Numbered from the stretch's first letter, positions 44,852-53,705 are shown. The stretch: 64,000 bases of DNA from Ectothiorhodospira mobilis (GCF_016584115.1 NZ_NRSK01000004.1:1-64000); one strand, 5' to 3'. Numbers and translations are program-made. The notes: generated by a model from the letters alone, not told the origin.

Positions 44852-45134
44852 GGGGCATCCTCATCAGGGTGGCGACATTGCCCCGCGCACGCAGCGTCAG
44901 GACGCAAAACAACAGGGCCAGTGCGCTCTGGAAGACACTCACCTCCGGCTCGAGAAACACGATCTCGAGCCCGGCGCACAACAGGGTGCCAATGAGGGCG
45001 CTGGCGAATAGCGACAGGTGGCGCTTGTAACGACGACTGCCGCGACGGAAGGTAGCCAGCCGCAGGGCGGCGATGAAGTAGCTGCAAGCCGCCACGACGG
45101 GTGCGATGCTCTGGATAACGCTTGTCTCAGCCAT
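44826..45134 (-). CDS. Small membrane protein of the lysis cassette (holin-like)
   Basis: A 102-aa protein with three likely membrane segments (APVVAACSYFIAALRLA, LFASALIGTLLCAGLEIVFL, SVFQSALALLFCVLTLRA). Size and topology fit the phage holin superfamily 3 members encoded next to endolysins. It may be the holin or antiholin. GTGAGG sits just upstream of ATG 45134. Confidence 0.75.
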   Translation of the reverse strand: MAETSVIQSIAPVVAACSYFIAALRLATFRRGSRRYKRHLSLFASALIGTLLCAGLEIVFLEPEVSVFQSALALLFCVLTLRARGNVATLMRMPHDGSTQAR

Positions 45135-45143
45135 TGCCTCGCC

Positions 45144-45500
45144 TCACTTGCCTTTGCGGCGATCAAGCCACGTCGCAAGGTCGAACCCCTCGACGTGCTG
45201 GATGAGTTTCAGCGACAGCGGGACGATCACGATGGCACCGATGAAGCCGCCTGCCCCGTCATGAGTGACCGGGGTTTGGGCGACGATCTCGGGCGTCATG
45301 AAGTAGCCACACAGGGCGGAGAACAGCAGTGCGCCGATGCGCTGCCAGGCCCGGAGGTCGGTCTTGGTGTAGGCCACCAGCCCGGCCCCCAGGGCGGCGC
45401 CCATCAGGGCGTTGGCGTTGATCCAGGGCAGCAGGGCCGCCAGCCCGATACCGGTCGCTGTCGCCGTTGCCGCCGCTGCGCTGGTCGTTGGTTCTGCCAC
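45144..45500 (-). CDS. Putative holin
   Basis: A 118-aa membrane protein with Ala/Gly-rich helices (GIGLAALLPWINANALMGAA, RIGALLFSALCGYFMTP, GGFIGAIVIVPLSLKLIQ), like putative phage holins. The start is set at GTG 45500 because GAGGAGG lies 5 nt upstream. ATG 45521 or 45530 would add acidic residues without a good ribosome site. It is the first gene of the lysis cassette. Confidence 0.75.
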   Translation of the reverse strand: MAEPTTSAAAATATATGIGLAALLPWINANALMGAALGAGLVAYTKTDLRAWQRIGALLFSALCGYFMTPEIVAQTPVTHDGAGGFIGAIVIVPLSLKLIQHVEGFDLATWLDRRKGK

Positions 45501-45543
45501 ATCGCCCTCCTCATTGCGCATGGCCGGCACCTTGCGGCGCCTG

Positions 45544-45822
45544 TCACCGGCGCCCTAGCGATGCCACTGTCTTCACGATTGCGCCGCAGGCACGAATCAC
45601 CCCGTTGAGCCGATCATTCACGGCCGCCTGCAGCTTCAGTTCCTGCTCCTTGCCCTTGCGCCAATCGGCATAGGCCTTGCCCTCGAAGAAGGCTTCGGCT
45701 TCGCTGTGGGTCATGCGTAGCGCGCCGGGCAACGATGTCGACGAATATAGGGTCAGGCTATGGGCCAGCAGCCGCTGGTTTTCCGCCCAGGCAGCGCGCG
45801 AGGTCGGTGATGCAGGCGCCAA
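45544..45822 (-). CDS. Second part of tail assembly chaperone, possibly made by frameshift
   Basis: The frame from 45822 gives a protein-like 92-aa sequence (for example RAAWAENQRLLAHSLTLYSS, SEAEAFFEGKAYADWRKGKE). It overlaps the 252-aa upstream gene by 65 bp in a different frame and extends open further into it. The first codon is TTG without any ribosome site. The internal ATG at 45714 also lacks one. Tail chaperone pairs (G/GT, E/E') are usually joined by programmed frameshifting, which fits here. Its independent expression is doubtful. Confidence 0.55.
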   Translation of the reverse strand: MAPASPTSRAAWAENQRLLAHSLTLYSSTSLPGALRMTHSEAEAFFEGKAYADWRKGKEQELKLQAAVNDRLNGVIRACGAIVKTVASLGRR

Positions 45823-46516
45823 CTGGAAATCGCGCCGGCGGCTTTTCAGCCGCGCTGTCCTCCCTTGGCAGGGCCATCAGGCCGTGCTCGTCCGCGTCCA
45901 CCAGGAACAGGTGATCGAGTTCTGTCCGTCCTCGCTCGAAGGCGTCCAGCAGCTGCACGAAGACGCTCTCCGGGTAGCCGGCGATAACCCGCATTCGCTC
46001 GATCAGCGCGGCATCGACGTCGCCGGAGGACGGCACAGCATTGCCATTGGGGATCAGCTGGGCCGCCATGCGACCAATGCGCCAATGGGCATGGCCGGAT
46101 ACGCCGGCAAGCTCGCCCTGCAGGCGCTCGATGGCCCCGGCCAGGGCGCCGGTCAGGTGGCGCACCTCCCAGCGGTCGCCCTCGAGCGTGCCGACCTCGG
46201 CGCTATCGCCCGGGTAGTCCTGTTCGCCCAGCAGGTAGTCGGAGAAGCGCGCCTTGCCGCTGGCCAAGGTGAAGTCCGGGCCATCGTCCAGGGTCGAGGC
46301 CATGTAGTGGCAGACGGCCATGGTGCGCTCCTGCACCGTCCAGTCCTCGGGGCTTTCCACGCCCTGCACGTCATCGACGGCGGCGCGCAGAAAGGCGGTG
46401 GTGGCCTCCTCGTTGAGGTGCGGCGGTATCGCCGCCAGGGCGATGGCGTCGATCATCGCCAGTTCCTTCATGCGCACCGTCAGTCGGCGGGTGCGCAGCA
46501 CCGGGAAGTGGATCAT
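45758..46516 (-). CDS. Putative tail assembly chaperone / baseplate assembly protein
   Basis: A 252-aa protein with N-terminus RTRRLTVRMKELAMIDAIAL, typical of phage tail-assembly or hub-assembly proteins that begin with a beta strand and helix. It is coupled by ATGA to the preceding structural gene. The last about 25 residues lie over a second frame that looks more protein-like, so ribosomes may switch frame near the run GAAAAG at about 45857-45862. Family assignment is by resemblance and order. Confidence 0.6.
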   Translation of the reverse strand: MIHFPVLRTRRLTVRMKELAMIDAIALAAIPPHLNEEATTAFLRAAVDDVQGVESPEDWTVQERTMAVCHYMASTLDDGPDFTLASGKARFSDYLLGEQDYPGDSAEVGTLEGDRWEVRHLTGALAGAIERLQGELAGVSGHAHWRIGRMAAQLIPNGNAVPSSGDVDAALIERMRVIAGYPESVFVQLLDAFERGRTELDHLFLVDADEHGLMALPREDSAAEKPPARFPVGACITDLARCLGGKPAAAGP

Positions 46517-47274
46517 CGGGACTCTCCTTTCATGGCATCCCAGTCATGGCGATCGATGGCGGTCAGCGTGCTGAACGTCACCGGCAGCTGGAGTTGGATG
46601 AAGCGGCCGAACTTGTCGGAGGGTGAGTTGAGCGGCACACCGATGCTCTCGACGACCATCGGGGCATAGGTGCGCCCCTTGTAGCGGATAGCCAGCAGGG
46701 ATGGTGCTGCCGACGGCATGGCGGCCTCGACGAAACCGTTCACGTCGCGCTCACCCTGCTGATACCAATCCAGCGCCGCGGTCAGCAGCGTTCCCTCGGG
46801 GGCCAGGTACTGCGGCAGCACCCAGCGCATGAGCTGGTCCAGCGGCTCCTCGACTTCGGCGCCGGGGTCGCGCCAGGCGCGGAGCATGAGCGTGGTTTGC
46901 AGGCGAATGGGCGGCATGCCGCTGAACACCTGCGTGCTGTTGAGCTTGGTGATGCCCGTGCGCCCCCGAGCGGTCTCGCTGACCTCCTTGGTAGCGTTCC
47001 CCGCGCCCTCTCCAAGCCGCTCGGCAATGGGCTGAATGGCCCCGCTTTGCAGCATGGCGGCCAGCGTCGGCGCCCGGGCTTCGGGGCCGGCGCCGTCGAA
47101 CGGCGATTGCCAGTTGAAGGTCGCCTCCAGGTTGGCATCGTCGACGAACAGGCAGCGCACGCGCGCGCTCTCGTCCAGAGGCTCGCCCTTGTGATCCACC
47201 TCGTAGATCGAGGCGATCAAGCTGGGATTGATGCCGTCCCACAGCGATCCCATGCCGGTAAATGGCAGCACCAT
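46513..47274 (-). CDS. Virion structural protein (tail/baseplate)
   Basis: A 253-aa protein. A conserved-looking C-terminal domain carries APSLLAIRYKGRTYAPMVVE and FGRFIQLQLPVTFSTLTAID. This could be a baseplate tail-tube-initiator or tube-like protein. It follows a terminator, has GGGAG 8 nt before ATG 47274, and begins a new transcription unit after the sheath block. The function is not certain. Confidence 0.65.
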   Translation of the reverse strand: MVLPFTGMGSLWDGINPSLIASIYEVDHKGEPLDESARVRCLFVDDANLEATFNWQSPFDGAGPEARAPTLAAMLQSGAIQPIAERLGEGAGNATKEVSETARGRTGITKLNSTQVFSGMPPIRLQTTLMLRAWRDPGAEVEEPLDQLMRWVLPQYLAPEGTLLTAALDWYQQGERDVNGFVEAAMPSAAPSLLAIRYKGRTYAPMVVESIGVPLNSPSDKFGRFIQLQLPVTFSTLTAIDRHDWDAMKGESR

Positions 47275-47290
47275 GTCAGACTCCCGTCAG

Positions 47291-47313
47291 AAAAAAGGCG
47301 GCCACTGGCCGCC
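47291..47313 (-). terminator. Rho-independent terminator after the sheath block
   Basis: On the - strand GGCGGCC-AGT-GGCCGCC (7-bp perfect stem) runs directly into six T. It lies 22 bp after the 237-aa gene and before the next structural gene, so transcription may be re-initiated or attenuated here. Confidence 0.85.
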
Positions 47314-47335
47314 AAACACCCCACCCATCGTCGGG

Positions 47336-48049
47336 CTACTTACCCATGCGACGGCGCACCTTCATGGACTTCAGGCGACGCGCTTTTGCCCGCGGGCTGT
47401 GTGCCTTCTTGCGCGCCTTGCGGATAGCCAGCTTCTGCTTGCCGGACAGCCGCACGTTGCCGGAGACGCGCTTGTTGACGCGCATCTTCTTGCCGCCACG
47501 CACGACAGTGCGCTTGCGGTAGGTGGCGTCGAATACCGGCTCCTGGTCGGCCTCGTCGAAGGTGAAGTCGTCGATGGCATCGAAGGCTTCGTCGCCATCG
47601 GGGAGCGCGGCCGCCACGGCGTCGCGGATGCGCTCGGCCGCCTCGTCATCCCAGTCGTCAAGCAGCAGGGCGATGTCCTCGTCGTCGATCCCCACGGCGG
47701 ACAGGTAGTCCCAGGCCGCCTCGCGGGCGACGTCGACCACCTCGTTCTCGTCTTCGTCGAGTTCGCCGTCCTGGTTGTCGTCGGCGATACCGACCATCAT
47801 GGCCAGTAGCCGGTCGGCACTGCTCTCGCCATCGTCCAGGTCGTCTTCCTCGATCCACTGCTGGATGACGGCAACCGCATCCATGCGCAGGCTCATGTGC
47901 TCGTACTCGCCGGCGGAGTCGAGCACGGGCTCGCCCGCGTCATCGAGCACCAGGAAGCGCCGGGGCACCCCCTCGGGCTCCGCGGCTGCCTTGGGTTCAC
48001 GCTTCGCGGGGTACATCAGCCCGCGGAGCACGTTCTGCAGTTCACTCAT
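47336..48049 (-). CDS. Acidic-then-basic phage protein after the sheath
   Basis: A 237-aa protein with a strongly acidic middle (EEDDLDDGESSADRL and GIADDNQDGELDEDENEVVD) and a very basic C-terminus (KQKLAIRKARKKAHSPRAKA). The acidic DNQDGELDEDE resembles a calcium-binding loop, though this is only visual. The split charge suggests nucleic acid or partner binding. Good AAGGAG lies before ATG 48049. No family was recognised. Confidence 0.7.
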   Translation of the reverse strand: MSELQNVLRGLMYPAKREPKAAAEPEGVPRRFLVLDDAGEPVLDSAGEYEHMSLRMDAVAVIQQWIEEDDLDDGESSADRLLAMMVGIADDNQDGELDEDENEVVDVAREAAWDYLSAVGIDDEDIALLLDDWDDEAAERIRDAVAAALPDGDEAFDAIDDFTFDEADQEPVFDATYRKRTVVRGGKKMRVNKRVSGNVRLSGKQKLAIRKARKKAHSPRAKARRLKSMKVRRRMGK

Positions 48050-48058
48050 GGTCTCTCC

Positions 48059-49711
48059 TTAGCGGCTCAGCGTCTGGGTCACGTGGATCTGGCGGGTGGT
48101 GCCGTCGTAGCGCAGCCAGTAGCGGACATCCATCAGCTCATAGGGCCGCTGCTCGTTGGGCTGCACCTCGAAACGCCATGCGGCGCCGCCCATGGCCGGG
48201 TCGTCGGACGGCACCAGCCAGCCGGACGCCTGAGCCGCCTCGAAGTGCGTGGTCAGGAAGTCGCGCATCTTCTTGATGGCGACCGTCATCGGCAACTGCA
48301 GGATGTCCTTGCCGAAACGGGTCACGGCGTCGTCGATGGAGGTCGACATGTCGGCGACGGCGATCAGCTTCTTCAGGCTGGAGTCGACCATCGCGCTGGT
48401 CAGCGAGTCGCGGAACACGTAACGCCCGCCCCCGGAGTAGTTCTCGAAGATCACCGGGTTGATCTTCGCCCGGGCCAGGGCGTTGAGCTCCTGGTTGTTG
48501 GGGCTGTAGGTCTGCACGATGCCCTGGCGGCTGATGGGCCATTCGCGACCAGCCACCGGGTAGTGCTTGGGCGCGAAGCCCTTGGCGTTGATACGCGCGT
48601 TGCGGCCGCACGCCATCGCGATGTTGAGCGTCGCCGTGCCGAAGTGGCGCTTGCCGTTGATGCCGGTCGGGTCCATGGATTTCAGCGGCGCCCAGAAGGC
48701 ATGCAGCAGGTGGGCCTCGGGCTGGCCGCCCAGGTTCATCTGCTCCACGAACGCGATGGCGCCCTCGACGTCCAGGCCGCCGGGCACGTCGATGCGCAGC
48801 TGGCGATTGGTGTCGAAGGCCAGGCTGGCCAGCTCGGCAATCAGTCCCGGCGCCTCGCTGCCGCCGGAAGCGATGTAGGCATAGCCGTGCTGGGTGCCGT
48901 ACAGCTGCTCGCGAGCGCGCACGTAATCGTCGACGGTGTAGGCGGTACCGCCCTCATCGAAATAGTCCATGACCGCGGAGGTCGACCACTTCTCGCGATA
49001 CAGGGCGTCGTAGCCGTAGGCGTCAGACTCTGGCGCGATAGTGGTCGTGGCGCCGGTGATCACCTCCAGGCGGTCGGTGCGCGCCTCGATGACAGTCGGC
49101 AGGTAGTAGCTGTTGCCGTTGTCGTCCTTGGCGTCACGATCCAGGGAGCCGGTGATCTCGATCAGTTTCTCGCCGTTGGGCTCGAGCAGGCGCAGCGTGA
49201 TGACGTCATTGGCGACGTTGACCCCGCCCTCGCGCTTCTCGTCGGCGCGGAACTCGACCATGACGCCATCGTTGAAACACTCCAGGTGCTTCACGGCGAA
49301 CAGGAAGTCGGTTGCCGGCTCGGTCTCGGAGACGCTGAACGCGATCTCGCCGGTCGGCTCGCTGGTGGTCTCGTCCAGCACCTCGGTGGCGACGATCCAG
49401 CTCAACGCCGCGGTCTCGGAGTGCAGGCGCGCCACCACGGCCTCGTAGGCGCCGCTGTCCAGCGCCTCGCGGACGTGGACATAGGCCTCGTTGAGCTCGT
49501 TGTCGCGCATCGGCTCGCCGTGCCCCAGGCGCTGCCGGACGTCGCTACGGTTGACCTTGAAGGCGCGATCGATGCGCCCGCGCGTGGCGCGCATGGCGAT
49601 GGCGAACACCTGGTCTTGCATCCCGGTCGTCGGGATCTCGGAGTTGTCGACCAGGGGGTTCAGCTGAACCCCCGATTCGGCTCCGAGCTGTCGAACGAAT
49701 GACACGCTCAT
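48059..49711 (-). CDS. Contractile tail sheath protein
   Basis: A 550-aa protein with the sheath layout: N-terminal variable region, middle domain, and conserved C-terminal domain. The C-terminal part has SRQGIVQTYSPNNQELNALA, INPVIFENYSGGGRYVFRDS and LQLPMTVAIKKMRDFLTTHF, as in T4-like sheath proteins. It shows that the phage has a contractile (myovirus) tail. It lies just after a 182-aa gene and the capsid gene, unlike the usual sheath-tube order. Confidence 0.88.
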   Translation of the reverse strand: MSVSFVRQLGAESGVQLNPLVDNSEIPTTGMQDQVFAIAMRATRGRIDRAFKVNRSDVRQRLGHGEPMRDNELNEAYVHVREALDSGAYEAVVARLHSETAALSWIVATEVLDETTSEPTGEIAFSVSETEPATDFLFAVKHLECFNDGVMVEFRADEKREGGVNVANDVITLRLLEPNGEKLIEITGSLDRDAKDDNGNSYYLPTVIEARTDRLEVITGATTTIAPESDAYGYDALYREKWSTSAVMDYFDEGGTAYTVDDYVRAREQLYGTQHGYAYIASGGSEAPGLIAELASLAFDTNRQLRIDVPGGLDVEGAIAFVEQMNLGGQPEAHLLHAFWAPLKSMDPTGINGKRHFGTATLNIAMACGRNARINAKGFAPKHYPVAGREWPISRQGIVQTYSPNNQELNALARAKINPVIFENYSGGGRYVFRDSLTSAMVDSSLKKLIAVADMSTSIDDAVTRFGKDILQLPMTVAIKKMRDFLTTHFEAAQASGWLVPSDDPAMGGAAWRFEVQPNEQRPYELMDVRYWLRYDGTTRQIHVTQTLSR

Positions 49712-49725
49712 TGGATGCTACCCCC

Positions 49726-50274
49726 TTACTCTGCGGACTCGGCGGCGGCCTTGGCTTCCTCGAAGGCCTTGAGCCCACCAGCGGTCAGCGTGCCGTCCTC
49801 CCGCACCTGGTTGCGTAGTGGCTCGAAGCGAACGCCTTGCAGCTCGACGATAAAGCCCTCGTCGTCGTCCTGAATCACGGTCACCGCCGGGTCGCCGGAC
49901 TGACCGCCCCCGGCTTCGCTTTCGTTCGACGCCTGACCACCACTCTCGCCAGCAGTCTCGTCGCCGCCTCCCTGGTCGGCTTCGCTATCAGCCTCGCCGG
50001 CCACGAGCTCGACCAGCGCCTTGGCATTGTTGAGCCGCGCAATCTGCTCGAGGCTCGACACCGCGCGCTGGAGACGATCGAAGTCGCGGAAGGTGGCTGC
50101 GCCGCTGGCCAGCGGGCGGAGCTTGATGCCGGCCTCGGGCAGGCTGAGGACGACGGTCATCTTGTTGACGACCCGCACGGTCAGCGGGAACTTCTCTCCG
50201 CTGAACGCCTGCTTGGCCGCTTCATTGGCGCCGGTCTTGCCCACCACGGGGCGCCCAATCACCAGTCGAGTCAT
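49726..50274 (-). CDS. Hypothetical structural-region protein
   Basis: A 182-aa protein. The N-terminal half is compact (MTRLVIGRPVVGKTGANEAA), the middle is a low-complexity Gly/Glu/Ser linker (residues about 95-130), and the C-terminal domain ends with VREDGTLTAGGLKAFEEAKA. It lies between capsid and sheath, with GGGGAG 7 nt upstream of its ATG. It may be a neck or head-decoration protein; no family was recognised. Confidence 0.7.
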   Translation of the reverse strand: MTRLVIGRPVVGKTGANEAAKQAFSGEKFPLTVRVVNKMTVVLSLPEAGIKLRPLASGAATFRDFDRLQRAVSSLEQIARLNNAKALVELVAGEADSEADQGGGDETAGESGGQASNESEAGGGQSGDPAVTVIQDDDEGFIVELQGVRFEPLRNQVREDGTLTAGGLKAFEEAKAAAESAE

Positions 50275-50286
50275 GTGCTACTCCCC

Positions 50287-51963
50287 TTAAAACAGGTTGG
50301 TGACGTTGATCAGCGCACAGCCGGTGGAGCTGGGCTGGTGCGGGTTCACGCTGGTGAAGTTGCGCGCATAGAAACCGGCGCCGGACTTCAGGTCAGCGTT
50401 GGTCGCCAGCGGAATCACGGTCGGCGGCACGGCATCGCCCAGCACGAACGGGTTGCGGGTGACGTCGGTGGCGCGCCCCACGCACAGCACCTCGGCACTG
50501 CCGCCGCTCTCAAGCACCACCTTCGGGCTGTAGTAGACGTCGTAGCGGCCAAACAGGCGGCCCAGGCGGAAGATGCCGGGGCGCTCGACGACACCGGAGG
50601 GCTCCCAGATATCGGCGGGCAGGCCCTGCATCTGGGCGGCGACGTTCTCGCCCACGTAGAGGTGGGTAACGCCGTGGTTCATGGTGGTCAGCGCCATGCG
50701 CTGGCTGACGGCGCCGACGACGGCATTGAAGTCGCGCCACACGTCGGAGCGTGACTTGTAGTCGCCCTGCGTCGCCCAGGCGAAGTCGAAGCTCTCCTGA
50801 TTGCGGGACGCCAGGCGGCGCGCCTTGCGCAGCACCTCGTAGTGACGCTCGTTGGCGAACTGCGACTGAATGCCGAGCACGCCCTCGCTGTACGGATCCA
50901 GGCCGAGCTCGTTGGCCATCTGAGTGCGGCTGTCGATGGTCTGGTGGGTGGTCACGCGCCACGGCTTGGCGAACAGCTGGAAGGTGTCGACCGCGGTGAT
51001 GATCTCCGGAGTCAGCTCCGGGGCCCGCTCGTAGTCGATGAAGGCTTCCACCAGTACGTGCGCGGACTCGGGCAGCGCCGGGTTGGCGGTCAACGCAATG
51101 TCGCCGTTATCCGGGTTGATGGTGCCGCCGATCTGGTGGGTGGTGCCGTCGATCTCGGCCTGACCGCTGACGGTGGAGGCGCCGGTACCGGTGGCGTTGA
51201 CCTCCTTGGCGACGATCATGCCATCGAGGTAGACCAGGGAGCGGCCGCGCAGCAGCTTGACGGTGGTCGCGTTGGGGTCGCAGGTCTCCGGCGTGGCCTG
51301 CACGGCGGTGATCTTGCCGGTGATGTCGCCGGTCGGGCCGTCGACGTCGGTCACGATGGTGCACTTGTGCTCGCGCCCGGAAGTGATGTAGGCGTCGCCG
51401 CTGTTGCCGCCGTCCATGATGTCGCCCACGCCATAGCTGCCGTAGTCGCGGCCGGCCTGGTGGGTCATGATGGCCAGCTTGGCCTCGTTGGAGTTGATGT
51501 CCGCCGGCAGGTAGTGGGCAAACGGGATGGCCTCGGTCAGGGTGGCCAGGATGGCGACCACCGCCCGGTTGGGCTGGAGCGACAGCGCGTCATGGCCTTC
51601 GCTGGTCGCGGAGTCGAGCTGCATGCCCATCTTGCGACGCGCATCATTGGTGGTGGCGTAGGCCAGGTGCATGGCCTGTTGCAGCACGTCGGCCGGGCAG
51701 GACGCGCCGTGGGTCTGCTCATAGACGGAAACGCCGTCCAGAATGGCGCGGGTCACCATGCTGGCAGTCTTGTCGTCGGCCTCATCGAGGGCGACCTGCA
51801 GCTTCTCCGGCACCTTGACGCCGGTCGACTGGTTGATGGCGTTCGCCAGGAAGTCGTCAGCGGCGGCCGAATCGAAGACGCCGCCCTTGACCGACTCCTG
51901 TTTCAGGTTGTCGATGAACTCGGCGACCTCGGCGGTCTCGCGGCTGTAGTAGTGCTGAGGCAT
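50287..51963 (-). CDS. Major capsid protein (gp23-like)
   Basis: A 558-aa protein with the features of T4-type HK97-fold capsid proteins: a helical N-terminal region (EVAEFIDNLKQES), a beta-rich insertion domain (about 185-310), and RKARRLASRNQESFDFAWAT followed by HGVTHLYVGENVAAQMQGLP and RLGRLFGRYDVYYSPKVV. It is preceded by a terminator and AAGGAGA, giving its own strong ribosome site. ATG 51963 is preferred over 51996. Confidence 0.82.
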   Translation of the reverse strand: MPQHYYSRETAEVAEFIDNLKQESVKGGVFDSAAADDFLANAINQSTGVKVPEKLQVALDEADDKTASMVTRAILDGVSVYEQTHGASCPADVLQQAMHLAYATTNDARRKMGMQLDSATSEGHDALSLQPNRAVVAILATLTEAIPFAHYLPADINSNEAKLAIMTHQAGRDYGSYGVGDIMDGGNSGDAYITSGREHKCTIVTDVDGPTGDITGKITAVQATPETCDPNATTVKLLRGRSLVYLDGMIVAKEVNATGTGASTVSGQAEIDGTTHQIGGTINPDNGDIALTANPALPESAHVLVEAFIDYERAPELTPEIITAVDTFQLFAKPWRVTTHQTIDSRTQMANELGLDPYSEGVLGIQSQFANERHYEVLRKARRLASRNQESFDFAWATQGDYKSRSDVWRDFNAVVGAVSQRMALTTMNHGVTHLYVGENVAAQMQGLPADIWEPSGVVERPGIFRLGRLFGRYDVYYSPKVVLESGGSAEVLCVGRATDVTRNPFVLGDAVPPTVIPLATNADLKSGAGFYARNFTSVNPHQPSSTGCALINVTNLF

Positions 51964-52076
51964 AGCCCTCTCTCCTTTGCTCACAGGGAAGTGCAAGGCC
52001 GACCAGGTGGCCGGATGATTCGAGTCTGAGGGTGTCGAGACGGCCGAATTCGGGCGTTTTTCCGGGTTTGCGGCAC

Positions 52077-52099
52077 AAAAAAGCCGGCGCTAGGCCGGC
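52077..52099 (-). terminator. Rho-independent terminator before the capsid gene
   Basis: On the - strand GCCGGC-CTAGC-GCCGGC is followed by TTTTTT. It lies in the 161-bp gap between the 175-aa gene and the major capsid gene, so high-level capsid transcription probably starts just downstream; no clear promoter was identified there. Confidence 0.85.
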
Positions 52100-52124
52100 A
52101 ACGATCGACAGCAGCAGCCTGCAT

Positions 52125-52652
52125 TCAGGCGATGGTGTCGTCCTCGGGGGCGGAGGGGTCGATGATGTCCAGGTCGTCACGGCGGTTGACCACGTAGCGC
52201 GGCACGAACGGCGGCACGTTGACCACGGCCTCCACGTCGACGATCTCGTAGGCCACCTTGGGCGCGTTTTCGCCCTCCCCCAGCAGCAGGTAGATGACGT
52301 CACGCTTCAGCACCTCGAAGCCGCCGGGGTCGCCGATCATCTCCTCGGGTTCGACCAGGAAGCGTAGCTCGTCGGCATAGCCGTTGTGGGCGTCGCGGCG
52401 ATCCATCATCGGCGAGGGCTGGAACTGCTCGGCCGGCAGCGCGAAGCCCAGGCCGACCAGCTCCCAGCGGATGTCGTCCTCATCCTCGGAGCTCATGACC
52501 GCCATGCCACCCAGCGTGGGCGCGCCACCGACCTCATCGGCACTGGTGCGACCGACGCGGCGCCGATAGACCTCGCAGTTGTAGGCATTGGGGTGGTTGA
52601 TGATGACGTTGCGGGCCATGGCATTGATGCCGGTCGGCACGTTGTTGAGCAT
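52125..52652 (-). CDS. Hypothetical phage head-region protein
   Basis: A 175-aa protein of unknown function, directly abutting the SWIM-motif gene. It includes NVIINHPNAYNCEVYRRRVG and LREVEP-like acidic stretches toward a very acidic C-terminus. A second start at the internal ATG of MARNVIINHP (52616) is possible. It is followed by a terminator, so it closes the early head operon. Confidence 0.7.
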   Translation of the reverse strand: MLNNVPTGINAMARNVIINHPNAYNCEVYRRRVGRTSADEVGGAPTLGGMAVMSSEDEDDIRWELVGLGFALPAEQFQPSPMMDRRDAHNGYADELRFLVEPEEMIGDPGGFEVLKRDVIYLLLGEGENAPKVAYEIVDVEAVVNVPPFVPRYVVNRRDDLDIIDPSAPEDDTIA

Positions 52653-53705
52653 TTACTTGCCCCCCTGAAGAATGGCGATGGCCTGTTCGGGCGTCAGGCC
52701 CAGCTCGCGGGCGGTGGCGATCAGTTTGTCACGGGCAGCGGGCGAGGCGCCCAGGGCCTGCATGCGCTTGCTGCCGCTAGCCGTGCGCTTCGGCTTGGTC
52801 GTAGTGGCGCGACTCTGCCGGCGAAGGGCTCGCCGGGCGCGATCGAAGTCGCGGTCGCCGGTATTGGATGGCCCGCCCCGGGGTCGTTTGGCCTGCTTGT
52901 CGGCCAGTCGCTCGGCCTCCTTCTGCCGCTGGCGGATGTGGCCGCTGCCGTCCTCGGTCTGACGCCCCTTCTCGATGGCGCGGGCCAGGAAGGCCTGCAC
53001 GGCGCTGCCGCCCTCGATCTCCGACATGACGCGCAGCACGTGCTTGCACGCTACGCCGTTGAGCTTGGGGTTGCGGATCTTGGGGAAGCCGGTTTCCGGG
53101 CGCCCAGCGTTGTAGCGACCGATGGTGGCGATGTAGCGGTACCAGTAGCGGTGGCGGCCACAGTCGCAGTCGAAGCGGATATTCTCCTTGCGCAGGCGGG
53201 CGGCCGCGCGCTTCACGCTCTCCGCCCCGGAGGCGATGGCCGTCTGGTAGCCGGTGAACTCCACGGTGACGTGGTGGCGGCTGACGTCGCTGTCCGGGCC
53301 GGCATTGGTGATGAAGCGCACCTCGAGCGAGGACACTTGGCGATTACTGCTGCGCACGCCGCGGGCCGCCGACGGCACCGCCATGGTGATCTGCCGTCGG
53401 GCGCGGTCGCGATCAACGGACAGCGACATGTCGATCACCTGGCGTGCGGTGATGCCGCCCTTGAAGCGCTGCCCGGCCACCCTCGCGTTATGGCGGAACT
53501 GAGCCAGGTCGTCGGCGGTGACGGGCCGCACCTCGCCGCCCAGGGTGGTCATCAGCATGCGGCTGGCGTCGTAGTCGCCGCGCACCTCGTTGGGGTTGAG
53601 GATATTGGGCGCCGCCTGGCGCTCCTGCCTGTCTTCCGCGGCGCGGGCGCGGGCCTCGGCGGCGCTGCCGCTGAGACGGGATATTGCCCTCGGGTCGCCT
53701 GCCAT
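52653..53705 (-). CDS. SWIM-type zinc-finger protein of the head region
   Basis: A 350-aa protein. The centre carries a SWIM-like pattern CxCx(n)CxH: FDCDCGRHRYWYRY followed later by VACKHVLRVMSEIEGG, likely a metal-binding DNA- or protein-contact module. The C-terminal part is basic (RARRALRRQSRATTTKPKR) and ends in a helix. It shares a base with the preceding stop (TGATG). Its role in packaging or head assembly is not known. Confidence 0.75.
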   Translation of the reverse strand: MAGDPRAISRLSGSAAEARARAAEDRQERQAAPNILNPNEVRGDYDASRMLMTTLGGEVRPVTADDLAQFRHNARVAGQRFKGGITARQVIDMSLSVDRDRARRQITMAVPSAARGVRSSNRQVSSLEVRFITNAGPDSDVSRHHVTVEFTGYQTAIASGAESVKRAAARLRKENIRFDCDCGRHRYWYRYIATIGRYNAGRPETGFPKIRNPKLNGVACKHVLRVMSEIEGGSAVQAFLARAIEKGRQTEDGSGHIRQRQKEAERLADKQAKRPRGGPSNTGDRDFDRARRALRRQSRATTTKPKRTASGSKRMQALGASPAARDKLIATARELGLTPEQAIAILQGGK

